From Lutraria lutraria (lineage: Eukaryota > Mollusca > Bivalvia > Venerida > Mactridae), in contig OZ026833.1 in NCBI GenBank assembly GCA_964023205.1, positions 35,938,366-36,002,365 on the forward strand: 64,000 nucleotides of DNA, written 5' to 3'. Positions 9,701-19,264 of this stretch are shown one piece after another. A program made the translations under genes and the position numbers. Position 1 is the first letter of the stretch. Each line of letters opens with the position of its first letter. The notes beneath the pieces were generated by a model that saw nothing but the letters and a program-made list of their open reading frames with translations, was not told where the DNA came from and did no database searches.

Positions 9701-12682
9701 CGGTCAGGGGTCTAATATAGCACCCGTTGTTTACGTATGAAAATAGTTTTCACAGTCGCCTGAGGGTCAAACATGTGTTTTCAAGATGTAATCAGCGGGT
9801 GTGATAAACTAATTAAAAATAATTGGGGTCCAACAATCAATGCATTAATTAGTGACATGAAAACGATTACCAATATCATTCTCTCTTTGTTGATTAATTC
9901 GATAAAAACATATTATTAATATCTGTTGAAAAAACTTGTGCATCTATGAAATCATAAGACAGAATATAAATAGGCGATAGTTTGCAGTGCTTTGTACGAC
10001 AATGTATGATATTTCATTGTCGTATTCTTATATTGTTTCGGTGTAAAGAAATGTCTTGAGCAAGGGTTCAAAGTTTCAAAGTTGTAGTTAAAAGTCTGAA
10101 AAATAGCCACAACCTATGTAGAAAAACATTGATAACGGATAATAATGCATTTATTTTGATATACATGTTTTTATCAGGAAGTTGGAAAAGTTGAAACTTT
10201 AATGACTTTTTTGTGGTATAAAAATGTATGTTGTTTAAATTTTATGACTCATTGTAGATGATCTACTTTATTAGATATCTTGATATTCTTTGAATGTTTT
10301 AATTTAGGTGTACAGTCAAGCCTGTGTTAGTGGTCACTTCTGAATAAAGGCCATGATGTGAATGCCGAAGTCCATTCGTTTAAAGAAGTAGTTGATTAAT
10401 TAAAACAAAATGACCTCTGAATGAAGACCACCTGCCAATAACAGCCACATTTCTATATCCCAAGTTTCTAAACTCATGAACTGTTTGGTATTTGGTCATA
10501 TCAGTCAAGCTGAATTAATGTACAGTAAAACCTCTCCAGAGTGGCCCATTGTAGATCAACAACCTCTCTATAACAACACATTCAAAAGTTACCTAAGTTG
10601 ATATTTACAACCTCTAAACAACGGCCAATATTTGCAGCTCCCACAGGGTGTTGCTCTACAGAGGTTGTACTGTATACATGTAATGTACTGCATGTTGCTG
10701 TGAACAGTACTAGTCCTGTATTTTATGCCTGTTTAAGTTGTCTCTTCTATACATATATATATATATACATTTTAGTTGTAAGTTACTCGTGGCCTTTTGT
10801 TTCCTGTATTATGCTTTTTACATATAATAGAATGTGGGATGCCTAATTATCTGATGGTTTTAATACTGGTTTTATTTTGTCATGGCATTGAGTTAAAACA
10901 AATCAAGCCGACAAGAATCAGACTTTGCGATTAATGGTGGATTGTCTGATAGACTGTGTTGGTCTGATGAAGAATCTTATCTCATCAGTTCATCCGCCTG
11001 GCAAATTTCCTCTCAGTCCAAAAAAATTTCAAGCTTGTCGGACCGACTGTCCAAAAAGTCTCAAGCAAAATGTAACACAAGACAGAGTTATTATAACTAT
11101 TACATTTGTATTAGACATTTAATTACATCAATTCAGTAGGCTTACACACACACAGCTATATATTTATGATAATATGAAAATTAACAACTTGACAATGTGA
11201 CATTACAATATTTGTTTATCATTACATCAGTCACAAAAGTAAATCCATGTGAAAGTTCTTCATTTTATATATTCATTGTCTTTTCCACATTATAAATTCT
11301 TTCTGCAGCAATGCTTTGAGCTTGTCTCACCTCATTTTCAGTCATTTCATCAAAATGATACTGTCCTATGAATGTACGAATGTTCAGTCTGACTCCTTTT
11401 GTCTCTTTATTTTATTGGGCAAATCTAAGGCAGAACCATCTGACTTTTCAAGAGAACTTGCTATGAAAAATCCTGGGTGTATGTTATCTGGTTAAGAATA
11501 GTCGTGATCAATCTCACTAATACCCATGTGATCTGTAAAATAAATATGAAAAGAATATACATGTACGCAAAGCATTCACTTGATAAATCTAAACATTGGC
11601 AACATTACAGGAACATTTTAACGAATTGAAACTAACAAACAAACAAAATTTACACGCATGCTAGTGGAAAGAAATTCATATTTTAAGCATTGCTTGTTTC
11701 CCGATCCATAATTTTACTGTATCATATAAACGGACTCGAGTTTGTAGTCCGTGCGAAACAAATACGTTAAAAACTAACATACAATTGAGATCGCGAAAAT
11801 ATATGACAAAATCAATCCGAGGCTCGAATATTTCATATAAAACATATAAACGGAATAATTGTTCATTACAACAACCTTGTCTTATATCTTAATATTAATT
11901 ATCACCGTTTTCGTAGTAAAATACCTTTAGTTGTCATAGTTTTTGACGATATTGATTTCCTGTTGATAAAATTGTCTTATCCACCGGTATCCTCGTATGA
12001 CGTCATTCAGGGGCGACAATTCAAATTACCGCTTAATTGAAAGGGTGTATATATGTACTTCATACGCGTCTACACAGCAATAGCAATATCATGGTTTTCG
12101 TAACAAAACTGGCACATTTGCGTTGTACATTATCATATCTACCCATTCGGTATAAAATCGATGTGATAAGGCTCTGAAGCGAGTTAGAGGCGTATAAGTT
12201 TAGAAGGTAGATCAAACGTAAGGTAACGTTCAGTTTTGCGTACGTTTTTAAAACGTTGATAGTTATTATGTTACAAAACGCTGATTAACCCATAACACAT
12301 AAGCAAATCCTGTGTTTGTGTTTTATTGAAACGTTTTATTCATATAACCCCGGTCTAAGTTATGATGATAATTGTATTACTTTACAGTAGGCCGTTGTCC
12401 TGTGACTATCGTGGAATCTCCTCTAGAAAAAAGATGCAATATTATCGGGAAAATGACTATGCTTATTGGGAGAAGTGAAGTTGGTTTGAAAATACAAGAA
12501 CAGGACAGCTATTCAAGTATTTATTCAAGCTGATGTGGATCAGACGTTTTGGTTGTTCAGACACAGGCACATTTCGTTTTGAAGTTGGTCGTAAATGTCC
12601 TAATGGCGAAGGTGAAGTGTATATTAGAACACACGATGCAAAGGCCATTTATAGTCTGCTTGTCCAGATTTGTCACCGCTAG
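6712..12682 (+). CDS. PH-PTB adaptor protein of the DOK/IRS type, with a frameshift in the PTB exon; 5' end not found
   Basis: Exon chain: 6712-6817, 7163-7294 (or to 7288), 7515-7592, 8375-8452, 8897-9019, 12388-12682. Every junction is phase 1 with AG/GT borders, which is unlikely by chance. The first two exons resemble a PH domain (KLFQVMDVKSG, CMIGFEEYPSF, GVVFELEDENVEID). The next three are an acidic, Ser/Asp-rich linker of about 90 residues. The last exon is an IRS-type PTB domain: CPVTIVESPLEKRC, then WIRRFGCSDTGTFRFEVGRK and CPNGEGEVYI, ending in TAG directly after the domain. These match the conserved RC, RRFG/RRYG and FEAGRRCP motifs of DOK proteins, which dock phosphotyrosine beneath the membrane. 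The frame changes once around 12500-12525, so this is either a pseudogene or a sequence error. An in-frame ATG at 6718 could be the start, but a spliced upstream exon is more likely. More exons could lie in 9.0-12.4 kb. Confidence 0.6.
7544..7800 (+). repeat. Degenerate tandem duplication covering the 3' part of a PH-PTB linker exon
   Basis: The end of the exon at 7515-7592 (ATACTGGTGCCAATCTTGGA...) and its downstream intron recur at about 7662-7800. The copy begins ATACTGGTG, continues CAATGTTGGAACAAGA, and later repeats the GTCCATTTT...CGATTAAAAC segment. The copy of the exon contains an in-frame TAA, so it is not a usable second exon. Confidence 0.6.
10311..10460. mobile_element. Pogo-like foldback repeat family B, truncated copy
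   Basis: It starts TACAGTCAAGCCTGTGTTAG, followed by GTGGTCAC and AATAAAGGCC, and shares this head with copies at 29261-29448 and 54167-54340. The right terminal repeat is missing. The TA plus CAGT end resembles Tigger/pogo MITE termini, which is inference. Confidence 0.55.
10521..10674. mobile_element. Pogo-like foldback repeat family A, copy 1
   Basis: It begins TACAGTAAAACCTCTCCAGA and ends with the inverted form (AGAGGTTGTACTGTA), about 154 bp. Other copies in this window lie at 20656-20868, 26655-26774, 47790-47964 and 55842-55974. Confidence 0.65.
11265..11470 (-). pseudogene. Unrecognised minus-strand coding debris
   Basis: On the minus strand one frame reads SSLEKSDGSALDLPNK. It gives way, after a one-base shift, to a frame reading KGVRLNIRTFIGQYHFDEMT and EVRQAQSIAAERIYNVEKTM before a stop at 11265-11267. 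The amino-acid composition looks coding rather than random and the two frames join naturally. I do not recognise the family. A decayed transposon protein or retrocopy is possible. Confidence 0.35.
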
Positions 12683-14570
12683 ATTTTAATTCCGTGCATC
12701 AACCACATTTTGAAGAAATGATACATGGATGAACACAAATATGCAACATACACTCAAATTTGGATAATATTATATCACAGCCTAGCTGCTGTGTAGAAGC
12801 ATTATCAACATCAATGCAATTATACGAAAACAATTTTGATAGGAGATGCATTATTTGGAAAATGACTGACTTTAGCAAGGCTAAAATAAAACAAGAAAAA
12901 AATAGTATTATGACCATTGATCACACTCAGTAGGAATGTAAAACGAAAAACGTGACATTACCGGTCTATCTCTTGATCTGTAATTGTAATAAGTGAATAG
13001 TGTGTTCCGTTATTATTGCATGAATATGTTATTGAAATTATGTCAAGAAGTATTCAGTACCTCACTCGCTGAAGGCAAATATACCGAAATGCTAGTAGTA
13101 AATGTTATTGACTGTTTGTGTGGTAATATTTCATTAACTTATGTCATGTTAGGACCACAGCTTCTTCTTTGGGTCGTATTGTCAGAATTACATTATAAGA
13201 GACATCGGACGGGAGGAGGAAAATAAATAAAGCAATCAAACCGGGTGATTTACGGTTGGAGTCGCCATTTTGGTAAAAAACTATTCGTGATAAACAGTAT
13301 AATTATGAAAGAGGCAACTACCAAATAATATAACATTGACTCTAATATGAGTTTAAAAAGCGTTCGTTTCGGGTTCGAATCTAGAAAAAAATGCTACGAT
13401 TAATTGAAGTTTATGCAGAACAGAACATAGAAGGGATTTATTTTGAATTTGAACAGGTATTCATCATCCAGAACATTTATAAATAACAAATAATGTCAAG
13501 ATCAAAAATATTTATGTTAAAGTACATAACACATACACAAAAAAGAAAATGTAATGAGAAAATAGTGGAATATATGAAGGAATTTATTTCACGATATATC
13601 GGGAGAAATGGCATTTGATAAAGGGAAGTAACTGCAGAAAGAGATGAAAATATTTTGTAGCAGTATTCTCCCTTTGTTTGGATGGACGTAAAATATGTAT
13701 GCAGGAAATGTTTTGTGACATCACTTGTAGTAGTTCAATAGTATATTCATGAGTTTTACCTAAAATTATACATAATCGAGTTTGTTGGTTGATTTTTTAA
13801 AACCATAGTTGTTTATGTTAGAAATAGGACAAAAAGCATAAAATAATGTTAAAATGTATTAACATTTTCCGTATTTTAGGTAAGAATACAATTTAAGATA
13901 ATAGAACAGTTTCATTACTGAATAAAAAATTGATCTGAAACGGTACTGAAATTTAACAATAATATAAATTATGAAATGCATGTTTAGTAATAATTAGCCA
14001 ATATAAATATATTATGTGAGGAGTTCACGTTGAAAAGTTCTGTTCAATAAACATAACTGATATATATTTGTATGGGGTAATGTATACAATCATGTATTTC
14101 AAAAGAAACACAATCATATTAAGATATTTTTTGCATAGATTTCAAATAAATCCTGTTTTCATGGTTATTCATGATTATCGATACTTACACCATGTAAATC
14201 GAGAAATGTCAATAACAATCAAAATCACATTTAACGCCTGTTTATTTGATTTTACTCGTATTTCAATAAGATTAAACTTCCATTAAATAATGCGTATGAG
14301 AATATAATGACGACGCTAATTATCTGTTACTTAGGTGAGAAATAACAGGCGGTCCTGGAATGTCGCGTATTTTGTGAGGTGCGCTTTACTTAAAAAAAAA
14401 TGGTAAACTTTTAACTAGGTGTAAACAAAACTATGTGAAACAGGATTTTTATATCTCACTGAATGTTTGATCTGACCGTTGACTAAAATATTCGAACTTT
14501 AAATGAACCGCTCAATAATCCAGGCAAGCATGCGGACGAATGCATGGATGAACGAACGGACGTACTCACT

Positions 14571-14760
14571 GAAGTGACGTTGTGGGGTGCCGCCTTTGAT
14601 CTTCTTTTGATCTTCTGAACCCCACAAGCAACATTTTTGCACCCCATAAGCACAAATTTTCCCCACAACGTCGGTTTGTACGTACTGGAACCCCATAACG
14701 ACAACTTGTACTTACCCTAACCCTAACCCCATAACGACACCTGGGTGCGTACGGACTAAA
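14571..14760. repeat. Degenerate CCCCATAACGAC-type repeats with a short interstitial telomeric repeat
   Basis: ACCCCATAAC/ACCCCACAAG units recur irregularly. GACGTTGTGGGG at 14576-14587 is exactly inverted at 14661-14672. TTACCCTAACCCTAACCCC at 14713-14731 contains about two and a half CCCTAA units, the animal telomere repeat. The array is too short to be a working telomere. Confidence 0.7.
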
Positions 14761-15342
14761 GGGTGAACGAAATGCACATAAACGAATTACCAAACCTCTT
14801 TTTTAGTGAGGCTCCAGGCACTGAGATCTTTATTCCGAATCCCTAATGCTGCTCAACAAAATAGGCACGGGTTATTATACAAAAGATAGGAAGTGGTTCG
14901 TCAACCGTAGTGAAACAAATGTTAAATGTTGATGTAAAAAATCGGGTTCTTACAAAGATATACCAGCGTGCGTTTGTTTCCTACGTTTGACACCGTGTAG
15001 GTTTAATTTAATGTGACGGTGTTTTTGTTTTGTAGATAATTGTGGGTAACAAGATTCCCGCTGCAATCCATTCAGATATGTCTAATTTCAAATAGTTGTT
15101 TCAAAAACCGCTTATGTTACAAAATCCACACAAAACACGTTACTATTAACTCAGCATGAAATAAAAAAATCAAAGCTTCATAAATTCGAATAATATACAG
15201 CGAAAACTATAATTCAAACATCAAAATAACGTCATAGTTTCGTTTACGAAATTCTGAAGAGCAGATTACAAAAATAATCAAATTATTTCAACATAGTGAT
15301 TGTTATTTTGACGTTGTGGTTGTTGCTACTGCTGCTGCTGCT

Positions 15343-15372
15343 ACTGATGGATTATGATGACGATGACGATTG

Positions 15373-15407
<35 letters not shown>

Positions 15408-15690
15408 GTGATTGTGATTGTGATGATGATGATGATGATGATGCTGATGATGATGAATGTGATTGTGATTGTGATGATGAGGATGATGATGATGCTGATG
15501 ATGATGATTGTGATTGTGATGATGATGATGATGATGATGCTGATGATGATGATTGTGATTGTGATTGTGATGATGAGGATGATGATGATGCTGATGATAA
15601 TCATGTAGCGGTTGTTGTTGTTACTGTTGGTGCATGCTGCTGCTGCTGTTGCTGCCACTGATGCTGCTGATGATGATGATGCTAATGATG
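15343..15690. repeat. GAT/GAT-GCT-GTG compound trinucleotide microsatellite
   Basis: About 350 bp of GAT repeats are interrupted periodically by TGT-GAT, GCT and GAG variants, and flanked by GCT/CTG runs on both sides. All three frames are open in places only because the unit is a trinucleotide. The resulting poly-Asp, poly-Met and poly-Ile reading frames are not evidence of a gene. Confidence 0.95.
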
Positions 15691-17009
15691 ATGTTGATGA
15701 TGAAATCGTGGCTGTGGCTATTGTTGCTATTGTGTTTCCGATGCTGCTGCAGCATCATTTATTTATAAAACTACGAGATTTATAATTCATCATTAAACAC
15801 CTCGTACGGGCCTCAGATAGATCCCAGCGGGTTTATGCCCACATAATCATTCTAACATCTAATTTATGGTTTTCGAAACTACTCTAAACGTCTCAATGAC
15901 CCGTTATCATCAACAAAGACAACCCCTCGATTTTAAATCCTCCAAAATTTCTAAATACTTATGTTTGAACATATTTATGAGCGTAACAAAATTGAGGTTT
16001 GAAATGTTAACAAATATATAACATTTTTACAAGTTATGTTTGCGAACATTGTGCTGTAGTGTGTGATTTCCGGTATAAATCTTAACAATTTCTTACAATC
16101 CAAACCGATCGATCGTGTCTGAAAACGATACTACAAAAATCCGGATTTTTTATGTTTGTCCAGTGAAAATTTATCAAACAAATCTTTAATTTTGGAATAT
16201 ATTGCGAAATGTGAGAAAGTACATAAGATCATAATAGCACGTTTGATGTGACCACTATAGCGTCAATACTAAACAGCGAAGTGTTGTAAAGTGATAGAAA
16301 AGCCGATGTCTTCACTGCTTCAGTCACTAATCTTCTGAAAACGTGAAATGATAACCAACTTTAAACGGATTTAGTTTGTTAAAAGGATGTATCTGTGAGG
16401 TTAGTGTTTATTGTCCTTGGGATATCAGATAAGATTAGGTAGGGGAACACTTGAACTAAATTGGTTGGCGAATTTCATATTTTCTTGTGATAAATAACGT
16501 ATGCCATTCAATATTTTTATTGGTCAGACAGTTTGCCATGCGGGAGTATAAAAGACATTTAAAAAAATGACATATTCAAACAGTGATGCAAGTTTTCTAT
16601 TTGAAAATCTAGTTCAATATATCTCCATTCGTTCGTTTTTTCCGTATTACTTAAAGCTTAATATTGACAATATGTCAATAACGAAACGAATTTACCGGCG
16701 ATAATTTATTATTCTCGCTATTTTCTATGTTTAAATTCTAACTGACACACATGTATATGATTCAGCAATTGTCAGAATGCGGTAAAAGTCAGACATCAAA
16801 GTCTGGTATTCAAACTCAGACACAGTTTCCATGGAAACTATTCCTACACACGGAATAGGCATCACTACATTATTCAAATTGATTTTTTTAAAATATCCAT
16901 GAGACATAGTTTTTTAATTGCACCGCAGTTAGTGTGCCACTCCTCTTAAATAAAGGGACATTAAAAGGGGTTTATATTGGTCTGTGAAGTGTTCCGGATA
17001 TTGGTTCCT

Positions 17010-17262
17010 GCCGACCGCGGTCGTGATACAGTGGTTGGTGTGCTGGGCCTTTAAGTCGGTCATCCGGGTTCGTTTCTCGGTCGCGACAGGTCATACCTTT
17101 CTAAAAAATATTTGAAAAATGTCGATTTTACTGAATATGTTGAGAACTTGCCTGCTTCTTCTGTACAGGTAAATTAGAACTGGTTTGAATACTGTCAGGT
17201 AAAACTGGTCAGGTGAATCGGCCGCAGAATATATCTTATTTAAAAAAAAAAAAAAAAAAAAA
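17010..17262 (+). mobile_element. tRNA-derived SINE with poly(A) tail
   Basis: A tRNA-like head includes an A-box-like GTGATACAGTGGTTGG and a B-box-like GGGTTCGTTTCTCGG. It is followed by about 150 bp of body and a tail of 20 or so adenines at 17242-17262. Confidence 0.7.
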
Positions 17263-18039
17263 GTTGTAAACCCAACGGAAAAAAATGATACATAAGATTT
17301 AATTCATTTGTCATTATGTATGTCATTTATTTATATTTATTTAAAGAAAACTTAAAACGTATTGTTATTCGAGGATTTGAGGATTAGTTTTTAAGCGTTC
17401 TCGGGATAATTACTTTACTAATTTTCTAAAGGAAATAGATTGATCTTCTTCCCACGTAAATGATTTGTATCAGTTTGTATTGAAGTCATATTGGTAAGCT
17501 TCCATGTTTGTTTTTTATTATAAATAAAAATCTATTAATCGTAAGAATACAAATTAATTATGGGTTATCAGTGCGATGATCGTCCTGGGTATTGCCTTCT
17601 CTTAATGTTTACTATGAGAATGACGATATCATGGGTTAATACGCGTGCGCACCATGCACTCTTATTGAGGTTTTGATAAATTTTAAACCAAAAATGATTT
17701 CTCATTTTCTTACAATAAAGTACCAATTTAGTTAAAAATACATTGATAATTGCACATCATTTTATGTCAGGCCCATTATTTTCATATTTAAAATACAGTA
17801 CAACAGTTAATGAAAATTATTAATTTCTTCAACCACTGAGACATGCAAATAGTCAATATCATTGTTATGTTTTAGCTGTACACATAGCTATGGTTTAAAC
17901 CCTTTAACACAGAGGTCACTGTGGTTGTAGCATTTCACCTATCTAACAAGTTTCCGGGACGGTATTGTAACCAGTTCTAACTTACACTTAAACAAGGAAC
18001 ATGTGGAGGAAAATCGACATGTTAGTCAAAGTTTTATCA

Positions 18040-18113
18040 GCCGCGACCTGAAATCGAACTCGGTTGGCCGGGTTACAAATTCAATACACTAACCACTGGA
18101 CCGCGGCCCCGAC
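18040..18113 (-). mobile_element. tRNA-derived SINE head, minus strand
   Basis: The plus strand reads CCGCGACCTGAAATCGAACT...CACTAACCACTGGACCGCGG. This is the inverse of a tRNA-like head with B box and A box (CCGCGGTCCAGTGGTTAGTG on the minus strand). Confidence 0.6.
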
Positions 18114-18204
18114 CCGAATTGATTATTGATCTCAACTTTATAGTTCATTTTATTAAATCAAGTTTTTTGCCTTCAATATTAGTTTTGATCTTGTATATTC
18201 AAGT

Positions 18205-18534
18205 ATACATAGTTCCCACATCTACAATATTTACCTCCCTTATTTTTAATTGGGCCATCATGAAAGGCAAATTTCTTATGTGCTTAGAAAAAAAGACAGA
18301 AAAGTAGTTATTAAACAACTCAATTTATAAAAGATAACTTAATCGTGAAGTTGTAAAAACCATAAGCACACCAGGTTTAAGAAAATGTAGTTGTCACATT
18401 TGAATATACTATATATAGAATTTTCAAAACAAAAATATAAATATCTTCTTCCAATGCTTGTCAAATTTGCCTTTCAAGATGGCCGCCAATTCAAAACAAG
18501 GGAGGTAAGTATTGTAGATGTGGGAACTATGTAT
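18205..18534. mobile_element. 330-bp element with long imperfect inverted ends
   Basis: ATACATAGTTCCCACATCTA at 18205 continues into ACAAT and TTACCTCCC. Its inverse sits at about 18500-18534, and the symmetry extends loosely inward through AATTGG/CCAATT and AAAGGCAAATTT/AAATTTGCCTTT. There is no ORF. This is a MITE-like structure of unassigned superfamily. Confidence 0.65.
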
Positions 18535-19134
18535 TTCATCAAGAAATGAATTATTCGTACAAGGTCAACTTCCGAGTATAACCTGATGGCTTGATAACGA
18601 TTAGTGAAGAATTTCAACATGAAATAATATTAGTGATACATAGTATATAGTAAAGCCTTATTTTAGAAATAATACTGAAGACAGATAATAATTATTGTGT
18701 TTAAAATGATATATAGTTAAACATAAACGTGATACATTGGTAGAATAGCCCTAAAGAAATATATATAGTGAAAAGCATGGATAAAAAGATGTATTCGACC
18801 TGTGCCAGTCAATTTGAACTACTCAATACTGTCTAAAACATTTATTGGGTTTTATTTAAGAGTAATGTGTCGTGGGTGAATACGTCTAAGTGTACGTCTA
18901 TTTATATAGTGACCATTTTTAGAAGAAATTGTGTTTGTTAATTTTATACATGATTTATAGTGGTGTTTATCTTCATACATTCTTTTCTACCAGGAATGTT
19001 TTAGTACAATACATTGACGTGTTATTTTCTAGCGGAATAAAAAACAATTAGATATCATCGAAAGATCTATGTGTCCGCGACGTAGCAGGAAGGTTAAGCT
19101 TTTATTCAACGCCGTCACATAATTCCGTCAATTG

Positions 19135-19151
19135 TGACGTCATTGACGTCA
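19135..19151 (+). promoter_or_regulatory. Two perfect CRE palindromes upstream of the CNBD2-like gene
   Basis: TGACGTCA occurs at 19135-19142 and again at 19144-19151, one base apart. The right-hand site ends 113 bp before the ATG at 19265. A further CGTCA half-site lies near 19172. CRE pairs near a start codon are typical CREB/CREM targets. Action here is inferred from position only. No TATA box is evident. Confidence 0.55.
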
Positions 19152-19264
19152 TCACTATGGAGTCAGTTCAACGTCATCATTGAGAATTTCATTCGCAAAC
19201 ACGATGTCGGAAGTTTTCTTAGATATAAATAAAAGTGAACTTTAAGAAATACTGAACCGCAAAC

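Larger units (their letters stand above)
9020..12387. other. Large intron of the PH-PTB gene with repeat copies
   Basis: This is the intron between the last linker exon and the PTB exon. It holds one copy each of two pogo-like foldback families (10311-10460 and 10521-10674). It also has a weak plus-strand open segment around 10905-11136 and minus-strand coding debris at 11265-11470. No further PH-PTB exon is convincing. Confidence 0.5.
12683..19264. other. Intergenic stretch between PH-PTB and CNBD2-like genes
   Basis: No splice-coherent gene is visible. It contains a short telomere-like repeat (14713-14731), a GAT-type microsatellite (15343-15690), a full tRNA-headed SINE (17010-17262), a SINE head on the other strand (18040-18113), an inverted-repeat element (18205-18534) and the CNBD2-like promoter at the right end. 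Short open frames such as 12993-13226 and 14068-14286 have no domain or splice support. Confidence 0.5.

Noticed and set aside
15296..15661. Poly-Asp/poly-Met/poly-Ile open frames
   Set aside because: All are translations of a GAT trinucleotide microsatellite, open on both strands by composition.
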